Counted from the first letter of the stretch, positions 8,182-15,779 are shown. The stretch is 38,691 nucleotides of DNA from Polaribacter sp. (GCF_024639685.1 NZ_JAHEHX010000006.1:1-38691), one strand, 5' to 3'. Translations and numbers: made by a program. The notes: generated by a model from the letters alone, not told the origin.

Positions 8182-9052
8182 TTTTATATACAGATCTAAT
8201 GCACTCCAACAAACCTTGTCCCATATCAATATGAGGATTAGCCGAAAGTTTTTTACTAACAGACGGTTCAAATGAATAAGGGGTAAAATTATAATGGTTG
8301 TGATAGCCACTATTTGTATAATTTATCTTTAGTCTATCATTCAGTATTTCTTTAACCATATTAAATAAATCTGAACGTTTCATGCGTTCATTTCCAGTAA
8401 GAATAACATGCATATTTTTAAAATTCTCAGATTCAATAACATCTACAGAAAGTTTAGAAGCATCTGCTGCATGTATATATTCTCTTAATTCGTTGCCATC
8501 ACCATTATGATTAATTTCACCTTCGAGTACAGCAGTTTTAATTAAATTATATATGTAATTATTATCATAAGATCTCTCAGAGTATACAGAACCATACCTT
8601 AAAATAGTAAAAGGCAAACTATATTTTTTAAAATACTCCTCAACAATTTTTTCAGAAGCTAATTTACTTATACCATAAAAAGATCCTTTGTTACTCATTG
8701 CGTAGGCGCTACTTGCATAAACAAATCTAGAAATTTTATTTTTCACACATTGTTCAAGAATATGAATATTTCCTAATACATTTAACTGCATCGTCTCTAG
8801 AGGGTACTTTACAGCCGTATCTAAATTTGCAAAACCCGCTAAATTGTAGACGATTTCAAATTGGTTATTTTTAAAAACTTTTTTAACATTTTCTTTGTTA
8901 GTAATATCACATTTAAAATAGGTGAGTTTATCTACTAAACTTTCATTTTTATTAATATCTGCTACCGTTACACTATACGCTCTTTTTAATAATTCATCAA
9001 CTAAATAATGTCCTAAAAATCCAAAACCTCCAAAAACTAAAACCTTTTTCAT
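8171..9052 (-). CDS. NAD-dependent epimerase/dehydratase (extended SDR)
   Basis: A 293-residue extended SDR. The glycine motif GGFGFLG is at 8-14, Ser114 lies in YASSAYA, and the catalytic pair is Y126-xxx-K130 (FYGISK). The second half carries a substrate-domain region with an N-rich loop. It overlaps the aldolase stop by four bases (ATGA) upstream and the lactonase start by 11 bases downstream. It is a different gene from the SDR at 1438-2415. In the cassette it may oxidise or epimerise the sugar that becomes the aldolase substrate, or modify the ulosonate. Which one, and whether the substrate is nucleotide-bound, cannot be told. Confidence 0.8.
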   Translation of the reverse strand: MKKVLVFGGFGFLGHYLVDELLKRAYSVTVADINKNESLVDKLTYFKCDITNKENVKKVFKNNQFEIVYNLAGFANLDTAVKYPLETMQLNVLGNIHILEQCVKNKISRFVYASSAYAMSNKGSFYGISKLASEKIVEEYFKKYSLPFTILRYGSVYSERSYDNNYIYNLIKTAVLEGEINHNGDGNELREYIHAADASKLSVDVIESENFKNMHVILTGNERMKRSDLFNMVKEILNDRLKINYTNSGYHNHYNFTPYSFEPSVSKKLSANPHIDMGQGLLECIRSVYKNEK

Positions 9053-9837
9053 GATAGTTTACTTTTAAGTGATTTCATTTCCTCTCTAGCTTTATCTCCC
9101 AGAAAGAAAAAGTCCAAACTAAAAGCCAAAAATGAATATCCTTTATTGATTTTCTCTAGTGTTTTCTGATAACCTGAATCAATGACATGAAAACCTAAAG
9201 GTTTGTCAAGTTTTTTAGCTACTTCATCAATTTTCAACAATGCAGCTTGTACATCTGGTCTGTCATATTCTCCAGGATACCCCATTGATGCAGATAAGTC
9301 ATATGGTCCTACAATAATTCCATCTATTCCAGGAACTGAAAAAATATCTTCTAAATTGTTGACAGCATCTATATGTTCAATTTGAGCAATTACAACCACT
9401 TCATCCTTAACCCATTCTTGATATGTATCAAAAGCAGTTCCATATTTTTGTGCCCTATTTAAGCCTACTCCTCGTTTTCCAATTGGAGGGTATTTTACAT
9501 AATCTACAGCTTGCTTCGCTTCTTCCTTATTACGTATCATTGGCACAATAACGCCATCAGCTCCTGCATCTAGAACTCTTTTAATAGCAACTTCTTCATT
9601 TTTACTGACCCTAACTAAAGCCTGCATCCCGTTGCCTTGAATATGACCTATTAAATTCATAATGGATTCTATACTAATAGGAGAGTGCTCCATATCTATT
9701 GTCAACCATTCAAAACCTGCAGTACTTAATATTTCAATTACTGCTTGATGTGGTATTGTTAACCAAGAACCTATTGAAAGTTCTTTGTTTTTTAATTTCG
9801 ATTTAAGAATGCTCTTATTGTGAGAAAAGTGTTTCAT
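9049..9837 (-). CDS. HpcH/HpaI-family aldolase (2-keto-3-deoxy sugar-acid aldolase)
   Basis: Metal-dependent class II pyruvate aldolase of 262 residues, the usual family length. Active-site residues can be placed: base H51 in DMEHSP, pyruvate-binding R76 in LVRVS, and metal ligands E154 in QIEH and D180 in GPYDLSASMG. Family members such as HpaI, GarL and YfaU reversibly join pyruvate to an aldehyde, giving 2-keto-3-deoxy (or 4-hydroxy-2-keto) acids. Here the gene overlaps an anomerase-family gene by 23 bases and lies two genes from a CMP-sugar-acid transferase, which suggests a synthetic direction. This is unusual, since ulosonates for CMP activation are normally made with PEP by NeuB- or KdsA-type synthases, and neither is present in the window. 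Confidence 0.9.
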   Translation of the reverse strand: MKHFSHNKSILKSKLKNKELSIGSWLTIPHQAVIEILSTAGFEWLTIDMEHSPISIESIMNLIGHIQGNGMQALVRVSKNEEVAIKRVLDAGADGVIVPMIRNKEEAKQAVDYVKYPPIGKRGVGLNRAQKYGTAFDTYQEWVKDEVVVIAQIEHIDAVNNLEDIFSVPGIDGIIVGPYDLSASMGYPGEYDRPDVQAALLKIDEVAKKLDKPLGFHVIDSGYQKTLEKINKGYSFLAFSLDFFFLGDKAREEMKSLKSKLS

Positions 9838-10279
9838 TTATTTTAATTACAATTTTTTTTAATTTATCTATTTTGTCATTATATGCATACAAAGGGCCGT
9901 GAATGTCATTTGGAAAAAAAACTGCCATATAATTGGGTTCAAGAATAATTTCTGAAATTGGAGGCTTTAATTCCTCATAAAATTGACAATCAATTTTGGA
10001 ATTATATTTTTCTAATACATTTACATCATCTTCTTTGTAAATTTTTATTAGTTCCTTTCCTGAAAGCAAAATTTGAACGTCAACTTCTTTTCTATGAGAT
10101 TCTATTATTTTTGGAGCTAACTGAGTTTCATAACTCATTACTTTAAAGTAGTACGAATCACTTGTTTTATAAATACCATTAGGTGTATCTATATCAAAAC
10201 TTTTAAGTTTATTAAATATCTCTAAAAAAATAGGTGATTTAAAATACCTACTACTATTGTCAATTTTATCTAAAATCAT
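9815..10279 (-). CDS. YhcH/YjgK/YiaL (DUF386) family protein, probable sugar-acid anomerase
   Basis: A 154-residue cupin-like protein. Conserved-looking residues are ESHRKEVDVQI (60-70), the G-x-E of LLSGKE (71-76) and FFPNDIHGPL (121-130), with His62 and His127 as likely metal ligands. E. coli YhcH (NanQ) is known to speed the ring opening/anomerisation of N-acetylneuraminate. That role would fit here: the aldolase gives an open-chain or mixed-anomer ulosonate and the cytidylyltransferase needs one anomer. The gene overlaps the transferase stop by one base (TAATG) and the aldolase start by 23 bases. Most characterised YhcH relatives sit in catabolic operons; a polysaccharide-synthesis setting is the odd feature. 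Confidence 0.8.
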   Translation of the reverse strand: MILDKIDNSSRYFKSPIFLEIFNKLKSFDIDTPNGIYKTSDSYYFKVMSYETQLAPKIIESHRKEVDVQILLSGKELIKIYKEDDVNVLEKYNSKIDCQFYEELKPPISEIILEPNYMAVFFPNDIHGPLYAYNDKIDKLKKIVIKINETLFSQ

Positions 10280-10944
10280 TAAAGTAATTTATGCATAGTC
10301 TCCGCAATTATAAAATCTAAAGGCTCATCTATATCAATAGATTCAATTTTATCTATTTCGAACATAAGAGGCTTTAATCCAATCCTTTTATTACCGGCGT
10401 TTTTAAAAGAATCTTTTGTAAAGATATAAAACCCAGAATTCTCTTCAAATAAAGGCTCTAAATCTTGAGTTCTTAAAAGCTCTTTTGGATTATGATTAAA
10501 TGCATTACCGTCTTTATCATAAAATCTAGTCTGAATTTTAGTAACACTGAAGATAGAATCAAAATTTGCTTTATTACTAATCATATTATTTATAGCAGCA
10601 TCAATACTATCAACATTTAGTAATGGCGAAGTACTATGTGTTTGTACGTAAATATCCGAATTACTATTTTTCAAATCATATTCAATTATTTTATTCATAG
10701 ATACAAAATCGCCTTGAATACTTTTCGGTCTTCTATGAATAGTAATAAAGTCATGATACTTACTTAAAGCTGATTCAGCAATTAAATCACTATCTGTGTT
10801 AATTATAACGTTATTTATGTATTTAGAATTAACTAATTTATCTAAGATAACATGAAATAAGGGCTTTCCATTAAATAATTTTAAATTTTTATTAGGAACT
10901 CTTTCTGAGTTACCTTTCATTGGAAGTAATAAAGTTACATTCAT
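10279..10944 (-). CDS. Acylneuraminate/ulosonate cytidylyltransferase family protein (NeuA/KdsB-like)
   Basis: Cytosolic CTP-dependent enzyme that would form a CMP-activated 2-keto sugar acid. The 221 residues start LLPMKGNSERVPNKNLK, a variant of the NeuA nucleotide-binding start (R-x-P-x-KN kept, GGSKR replaced by GNSER). Further motifs are QTHSTSPLL, RTQDLEP, EENSGFYIF and the C-terminal metal-binding IDIDEPLDF. The family includes NeuA, the legionaminate and pseudaminate transferases and more distant uncharacterised members; this sequence looks like one of the latter. It heads the coupled cassette, overlapping the anomerase-like gene by one base and starting three bases after the stop of the frameshifted nucleotidyltransferase. 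No NeuB, NeuC or KdsA homologue is in the window. Confidence 0.85.
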   Translation of the reverse strand: MNVTLLLPMKGNSERVPNKNLKLFNGKPLFHVILDKLVNSKYINNVIINTDSDLIAESALSKYHDFITIHRRPKSIQGDFVSMNKIIEYDLKNSNSDIYVQTHSTSPLLNVDSIDAAINNMISNKANFDSIFSVTKIQTRFYDKDGNAFNHNPKELLRTQDLEPLFEENSGFYIFTKDSFKNAGNKRIGLKPLMFEIDKIESIDIDEPLDFIIAETMHKLL

Positions 10945-10947
10945 AAT

Positions 10948-11365
10948 TTATTTATTTTCAGCTTTTTTAACTTGCTTTCTAAGCCCACTCGAAGAAAATC
11001 GGTGATCTCTATAATTATAGTAAATTTCTATTCCTTTTTCTTTACAATACCCTCTTCCAGTAAAGTTTTTATCTTTATACTCGTCACCAATGATGCGAAC
11101 ATCAATTTTAGAAGAACGTAAAAAATCTTCTAAATCTTGTTCAGATACATACGGTACAATTTCATCTACATGCTTAGATCCTTTGAGCTGAATATACCGG
11201 CTCTATAATCGACTGAGAAGGTCCGTTTTTCTCGGGACGATCTAATGATGGATCTAACTGCAATCCAACAATTAGGTAATCGCATTGTCTTTTAGCTTCC
11301 TCCAACATCTTCACATGCCCAGCATGCAATAGATCGAAGGTTGAAAAGGTAATTCCTACTTTCAT
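10948..11365 (-). pseudogene. Frameshifted small cytidylyltransferase (TagD-like nucleotidyltransferase)
   Basis: The frame from 11365 reads MKVGITFSTFDLLHAGH with the HxGH catalytic motif, then is lost after residue 55 and ends at a stop at 11174. The rest of the protein is in another frame down to a stop at 10948-10950: it resumes RYIQLKGSKHVDEIVPYVSE and ends with the S-S-S-G-L-R motif. Removing one base in the CCGG at 11197-11200 restores a 138-residue protein that aligns end to end with the intact paralogue at 20287-20718. Both halves keep good coding sense, so the lesion is recent or is a sequencing error. The intact protein would transfer CMP or AMP to a small phosphate ester. It abuts the cassette without a promoter of its own. 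Confidence 0.8.
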
Positions 11366-11507
11366 ATTTTATTTTTTCTCGACTACTACCGGTAGTCACA
11401 CTATTTTTTATCCCTATTTCAAAACGCAAAAGTACGTCTTTTTTTTCACGGCTTCGCCAGTGCTAGTCACACTAACATTTTATAAAACCAACATCCTCAA
11501 TTGCTTA
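11366..11507. other. Leader-like intergenic segment with a palindrome and a repeated 11-mer
   Basis: This 142-base gap, within an otherwise tightly packed operon, holds a perfect 12-base palindrome ACTACCGGTAGT (11385-11396). It also holds two copies of TAGTCACACTA (11393-11403 and 11464-11474). The segment TTCTCGACTAC resembles one half of the repeats near 16 kb, so it may be a decayed member of that family. It lies directly downstream of the antiterminator gene. Confidence 0.5.
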
Positions 11508-11975
11508 CTACTGCAATTGAAAAGATACTACCGCACCCAAACGTGTTAAGCGTGCCAAACATTTTTTACCTTGCAAAGCAATCACTGTTGCTTGCTGGTT
11601 TATTTTTGGTACTGCTAGCTTATCTCCTATTTGCAAACCTAATGTCTCTTGCGAAGCTTTTCCTTCTAAAAAAGACTGCATGGCCTGTATTTCTTGGTCT
11701 CTAATTACAGCACGCTTCCCTTCTTCAAACAAATAACGCACCACACCTGGTACATCAAACACCATAGCCGTGTCCTTTTCTTCCAAACACACCAACACCA
11801 TAGAAGGCAACACACAAACCGTTACCTTTTTCTTTCTATCTGACCACTGACGCACTTCCGTTCGTGTTGGCACATAAACCTCTACCCCCAAAGCCTCCAA
11901 ACGTTGTGCTACTTTTAGCTCGGTTCTAGGCTTGGTATATAATACGTACCAAGAAGAAGTATTAGCGTCTTTCAT
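11508..11975 (-). CDS. upxY: UpxY-type NusG-like transcription antiterminator
   Basis: A 155-residue NusG paralogue. The N-terminal NGN domain begins WYVLYTKPRTELKVAQRLEALG and continues to VPGVVRYLF; a degenerate KOW-type domain follows from about 110 (GLQIGDKLAVPK). Specialised NusG paralogues of this kind (UpxY in Bacteroides, LoaP, RfaH) ride with RNA polymerase and prevent early termination in long polysaccharide operons. Its ATG overlaps the ugd stop by 14 bases, so it is translated with ugd, and every gene down to the left edge is co-directional. It is therefore the likely specific regulator of this locus. It is not the housekeeping NusG, which normally lies beside rplK/secE. Confidence 0.85.
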   Translation of the reverse strand: MKDANTSSWYVLYTKPRTELKVAQRLEALGVEVYVPTRTEVRQWSDRKKKVTVCVLPSMVLVCLEEKDTAMVFDVPGVVRYLFEEGKRAVIRDQEIQAMQSFLEGKASQETLGLQIGDKLAVPKINQQATVIALQGKKCLARLTRLGAVVSFQLQ

Positions 11976-13305
11976 TGGTACTTGTTTTTCCTATTTGATA
12001 ATATTCAAATCCTTTTTCTTCCAGTCCAAACGCATTGTACTGATTACGTCCATCAAAAATTACGGGCGATTTTAATTGTGCTTTTATCTCCTGGAAATCT
12101 GGCGAACGGAACTCTTTCCACTCCGTTAACAAAATCAACGCATTGGCGTCTTTTAAAACACCATACTTTGAGGTTGCATATTCAATTTGCTGAATCCCTT
12201 TTAAATAAAGCGTCTCTGCTTCTTGCATGGCTTTTGGATCGTAGGCTTTTATATGTGCACCTCTTTTTACTAATTCTTTGATAACTGTGATGGCTGGTGC
12301 TTCACGCATATCATCGGTTCCTGGCTTAAACGCCAAGCCCCAAACACCAAAGGTGAACCCAGTTAAATCTTCTCCAAATCGTTTTACTATTTTTTTCGCA
12401 ATGACTCCTTTCTGTTCAGTGTTTACCTTCTCTACAGCTGCAATTAATTGCGCATCATAATCGTGCTCTTTGGCAATATTCCATAAGGCGTTTACATCTT
12501 TTGGAAAACAAGAACCTCCATATCCGGTTCCTGGATATATAAAATGATACCCTATGCGTGAATCCGACCCAATACCAATACGTACTTGATTGGCATCTGC
12601 CCCTACCTTTTCACAGATATTGGCAATTTCGTTCATAAAAGAAATTTTGGTGGCCAACATGGTATTTGCTGCATACTTGGTCATTTCTGCAGAACGCACA
12701 TCCATGGTAATAAAACGGTCGTGTGTTCTAAAGAAAGGAGAGTACAACTGCTTTAGCAATTCCAAAGCTTTAGGTGAGTCTGTACCGATTACAATACGAT
12801 CGGGCTTCATAAAATCATTAATGGCAGCACCTTCCTTTAAGAATTCCGGATTGGAAACTACTGCTATATCGAATGCAACTTTTCGCAATTGCAACTCTTC
12901 TTTGATGATGGCTTGTACGCGATCTGCAGTACCTACAGGCACTGTAGATTTATTAACCACCACTAAGTCGTGTTGCATAGTTTTACCGATAGCTTCAGCT
13001 ACAGCGTCTACATATTGCAAATCTGCAGCGCCATCTTTTGCCATAGGTGTACCTACCGCAATAAAAACAATAGCCGCATTTTTAATTGCAGATGCAATAT
13101 CATCCATAAAAAATAAAGTCTGTTGTGTACTGTTTTTTTGAACTAATGCTGCCAAACCTGGCTCAAAAATAGGAAGAATGCCTTGGTTTAATTTCTTGAT
13201 TTTAGAGACATCTGCATCTACACAAGTTACGGTATTGCCCATTTCTGCAAAACACGTACCTGAAACCAAACCTACATAACCAGCGCCTATAACAGCAATT
13301 CTCAT
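11962..13305 (-). CDS. ugd: UDP-glucose 6-dehydrogenase
   Basis: Cytosolic NAD-dependent enzyme making UDP-glucuronate from UDP-glucose in two oxidation steps. The 447 residues carry GAGYVG (7-12), the substrate segment NPEFLKEGAAI (152-162), the linking helix AEMTKYAANTMLA (206-218) and the catalytic Cys266 in GTGYGGSCFPKD. It resembles UDP-glucose dehydrogenases (FLKEGAAINDF) more than the UDP-HexNAc dehydrogenases, one of which is the separate gene at 14438-15721. A promoter match lies about 100 bases upstream. Base composition is clearly less AT-rich than the cassette below it, so it probably belongs to the stable part of the locus. Confidence 0.92.
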   Translation of the reverse strand: MRIAVIGAGYVGLVSGTCFAEMGNTVTCVDADVSKIKKLNQGILPIFEPGLAALVQKNSTQQTLFFMDDIASAIKNAAIVFIAVGTPMAKDGAADLQYVDAVAEAIGKTMQHDLVVVNKSTVPVGTADRVQAIIKEELQLRKVAFDIAVVSNPEFLKEGAAINDFMKPDRIVIGTDSPKALELLKQLYSPFFRTHDRFITMDVRSAEMTKYAANTMLATKISFMNEIANICEKVGADANQVRIGIGSDSRIGYHFIYPGTGYGGSCFPKDVNALWNIAKEHDYDAQLIAAVEKVNTEQKGVIAKKIVKRFGEDLTGFTFGVWGLAFKPGTDDMREAPAITVIKELVKRGAHIKAYDPKAMQEAETLYLKGIQQIEYATSKYGVLKDANALILLTEWKEFRSPDFQEIKAQLKSPVIFDGRNQYNAFGLEEKGFEYYQIGKTSTNERR

Positions 13306-13407
13306 AGCATTTATTGTTTAACAAAAAGAAATAGGCAAGAAAATACACGTACAACAATGTACTAAAATGGAATTTTTTGGTAGTAACCTTTCTTTTTCTT
13401 TTCAAAA

Positions 13408-13436
13408 CAAAGATATCATTATTTTAAAATCCTCAA
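13408..13436 (-). promoter_or_regulatory. Bacteroidota-type promoter of the ugd-upxY operon
   Basis: On the minus strand a TTG (13436-13434) is followed after 18 bases by TATCTTTG (13415-13408), a full match to TAnnTTTG. Transcription would begin near 13401, leaving a leader of about 95 bases before the ugd ATG. This is long enough to hold a recruitment site for the NusG-like regulator. Confidence 0.6.
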
Positions 13437-13505
13437 AATGAAATGATCGCAAATATCAAGGTTTTTTTTCGCGTTTAGGCTTTATAGAAAAAGCAAAAAA
13501 AACAA

Positions 13506-14438
13506 TTACTGTACCAAAGGGTGTTTAGAAAATGATGTGCCTATCTTTTGGTTGCGAATGGTATGAATAATAGCTATAGATGTTTTTGCCTCTTCTATGG
13601 CAAAACCATTGCCTTTTAAAATTTCTTGGTAAGATACCGTATGCAGATCGGTAAACCCCTGGCTAAATTCTAGCTCTTGACCATCTACTGTAATAGAACG
13701 ATACGTGCGTTGTTGTTTTGCTTGAATTTCTTGTGGCAAGTCTTGCGCATCGATTGATAAAAACCAACGTACCCTAGCATTCTCAAATTCTAAATAGCCT
13801 GCCGCTTTGTGTTTTTCGTGCAAATGGGTTTCGTTGTGTTGCACCTTCCCAAAAATCCACGAGAGCATGTCAAAAAAATGAACTCCGATGTTGGTAGCAA
13901 CGCCACCCGATTTTTCGGCATCACCTTTCCAAGAGATGTCGTACCATTTTCCACGAGAGGTAATATACGTTAAGTCGACCTCGTGTTTGGTCTTTGCATT
14001 TTTGGCAGCAATGTCTTTTTTCAATTGAATGATGCTTGGATGCAATCGCAATTGCAATATGGTATGAATACGCTTGCCATACTGCGCCTCTATTTCTTGC
14101 AAAGCGTCTATATTCCAAGGATTCAACACCAACGGTTTTTCGCAAATGGCATCTGCCCCTGCACGCAATGCCATTCTAATATGGGCATCATGCAAATAAT
14201 TAGGGGTACAAATACTAATATAGTCTAAATACTGACCGTTTCTCTTTAATTTTTCGATATGTCGATCAAAGCGTTCAAACTCCACAAAAAAGTGAGCATT
14301 GGGAAAGTACTGATCCATGACCCCTACACTATCAAAATTATCTAAGGCACACAACAATTGACTGTTGGTTTCTTGCATGGCTTTTAAATGACGTGGTGCG
14401 ATATAGCCTGCTGCACCTATTAATCCGAAGTTTTTCAT
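13506..14438 (-). CDS. Gfo/Idh/MocA-family oxidoreductase, WbpB/WlbA-like
   Basis: A 310-residue NAD-dependent oxidoreductase. The N-terminal Rossmann start is FGLIGAAGYIAPRHLKA, followed by SICTPNYLHDAHI and the family's catalytic EKP (100-102), with the substrate-domain segment NIGVHFFDMLSWIFG. Length and start closely fit WlbA/WbpB, which oxidises UDP-GlcNAc-uronate at C3 on the way to 2,3-diacetamido-uronates. The start overlaps the stop of the UDP-HexNAc dehydrogenase gene by one base, which fits a two-step WbpA-WbpB unit. The aminotransferase (WbpE) and acetyltransferase (WbpD) that complete the pathway are not in the window. Confidence 0.85.
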   Translation of the reverse strand: MKNFGLIGAAGYIAPRHLKAMQETNSQLLCALDNFDSVGVMDQYFPNAHFFVEFERFDRHIEKLKRNGQYLDYISICTPNYLHDAHIRMALRAGADAICEKPLVLNPWNIDALQEIEAQYGKRIHTILQLRLHPSIIQLKKDIAAKNAKTKHEVDLTYITSRGKWYDISWKGDAEKSGGVATNIGVHFFDMLSWIFGKVQHNETHLHEKHKAAGYLEFENARVRWFLSIDAQDLPQEIQAKQQRTYRSITVDGQELEFSQGFTDLHTVSYQEILKGNGFAIEEAKTSIAIIHTIRNQKIGTSFSKHPLVQ

Positions 14439-15721
14439 TACAAACTTTTATCTACCTGTTCTTTGGGCAAGATGCTCTTTACATCATAAACCACTGACTT
14501 TTCTTTTTTAAATTGCTGTAAATTCAGCGTGATGAACTCTTGATGTGCCACCGCTAAAACCACAGCATCAAATTTTGCTTGGGGTGCTGTTTGTGTTGCG
14601 TTTACCGCATAAATTCGCTCCACTTCTTTAGGGTTTACCCAAGGATCAAAAACGGTAACTTTTGTTCCGTATTCTTGCAAAGAAGTAATCACATCGATGA
14701 CCTTAGAGTTCCTGATGTCTGGACAGTTTTCTTTAAACGTAACGCCCAATACCAAAACCGATGCGTTTTCTATGCCTATTTTGTGCGCTACCATCAATTT
14801 GATTACTTGCGATGCCACATAGTTTCCCATACTGTCGTTTATTCTTCTACCTGCCAAGATAATTCCTGGATAGTACCCAATTTCTTGGGCTTTTTGCGCC
14901 AAGTAATACGGATCTACGCCAATGCAATGCCCCCCAACCAAACCCGGTGTGAAGGGTAAAAAGTTCCATTTGGTCCCTGCAGCTTCTAATACTTCTTGCG
15001 TACTGATGTTCATTAAGCCAAAGATTTTAGCCAACTCGTTTATAAAGGCGATATTAATGTCTCGTTGCGAATTCTCGATAACCTTAGCTGCCTCTGCCAC
15101 TTTTATGCTAGAGGCCAAATGCGTACCTGCTGTAATTACCGATTGATATAATGCGTTTACTTTTTTTGCTACTGCGACTGTAGAGCCTGAAGTAATCTTT
15201 AAAATGTTTTCTATGGTTCTTGTTTTATCTCCTGGATTAATGCGTTCTGGAGAGTACCCAACAAAAAAGTCTTTGTTAAAGGTAAGTCCGGAATATTTTT
15301 CCAATACAGGCACACAACTGTCTTCTGTAACCCCAGGATATACGGTTGATTCGTAAATAACAGTAGCCCCTTTAGGCAACACACTCCCTACGGTTTCACT
15401 AGCTTTTAACAAAGGTGTTAAATCTGCTTGATTATTGGTGTCTACAGGAGTAGGTACTGTAACAATATAGTAATCGCAGGCGGTTAACTCTGATGCATCT
15501 TGCGTAAAGAAGAGTCCATTTTTGTGAGTATTTGCTGTCTTTATAACAGATTGTAGTGCTGTATTTTCGACCTCTAAGGTGGTGTCTACTCCCTCTTGCA
15601 ATGAAGCAATCCGACTTGCATTAATATCGAAACCTACTACTGCATATTTTTCGGCAAACAGACGTGCTAGTGGTAATCCTACATACCCAAGACCAATAAT
15701 AGCTATTTTTGTGTGCTCCAT
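14438..15721 (-). CDS. wbpA: UDP-N-acetyl-hexosamine 6-dehydrogenase (WbpA/TviB-like)
   Basis: A 427-residue nucleotide-sugar dehydrogenase making a UDP-HexNAc-uronate. Motifs are GLGYVGLPLA (10-19), ESTVYPGVTE (124-133), the linking segment EAAKVIENSQRDINIAFINEL and catalytic Cys266 in GLVGGHCIGVDPYYLA. The E-N-x-Q-R-D-x-N pattern and GGHCIGVDPYYL identify the WbpA/TviB/WecC branch rather than Ugd. It is the first gene of this part of the locus and is coupled to the WbpB-like gene. A TAACTTTG element lies just upstream. GlcNAc versus GalNAc specificity is unresolved. Confidence 0.9.
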   Translation of the reverse strand: MEHTKIAIIGLGYVGLPLARLFAEKYAVVGFDINASRIASLQEGVDTTLEVENTALQSVIKTANTHKNGLFFTQDASELTACDYYIVTVPTPVDTNNQADLTPLLKASETVGSVLPKGATVIYESTVYPGVTEDSCVPVLEKYSGLTFNKDFFVGYSPERINPGDKTRTIENILKITSGSTVAVAKKVNALYQSVITAGTHLASSIKVAEAAKVIENSQRDINIAFINELAKIFGLMNISTQEVLEAAGTKWNFLPFTPGLVGGHCIGVDPYYLAQKAQEIGYYPGIILAGRRINDSMGNYVASQVIKLMVAHKIGIENASVLVLGVTFKENCPDIRNSKVIDVITSLQEYGTKVTVFDPWVNPKEVERIYAVNATQTAPQAKFDAVVLAVAHQEFITLNLQQFKKEKSVVYDVKSILPKEQVDKSL

Positions 15722-15742
15722 GAATCAACAATTGTTCTTATA

Positions 15743-15750
15743 CAAAGTTA
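15743..15750 (-). promoter_or_regulatory. Candidate -7 element TAACTTTG for wbpA
   Basis: A full TAnnTTTG match 21 bases upstream of the wbpA ATG on the minus strand. The nearest TTG on that strand is 25 bases further up, longer than usual, so the -33 part is weak. Confidence 0.4.
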
Positions 15751-15779
15751 AGTTTTTTAATGTTTACTTCACATACAAT

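Noticed and set aside
8182..8310. A 43-residue N-terminal extension of the lactonase
   Set aside because: It lies inside the SDR coding region, has no family similarity, and the inner ATG gives the normal Pgl length.
7483..10944. The cassette as a sugar-acid breakdown operon
   Set aside because: It is translationally coupled to a CMP-transferase at one end and to wzx at the other, with no transporter, kinase or regulator typical of catabolism.
12590..13141. A 183-residue plus-strand frame
   Set aside because: It lies wholly antisense within ugd, which has all catalytic motifs; this frame has no recognisable domain.
14579..14959. A 126-residue plus-strand frame
   Set aside because: Antisense to the wbpA-like gene, Cys-rich and without family features.
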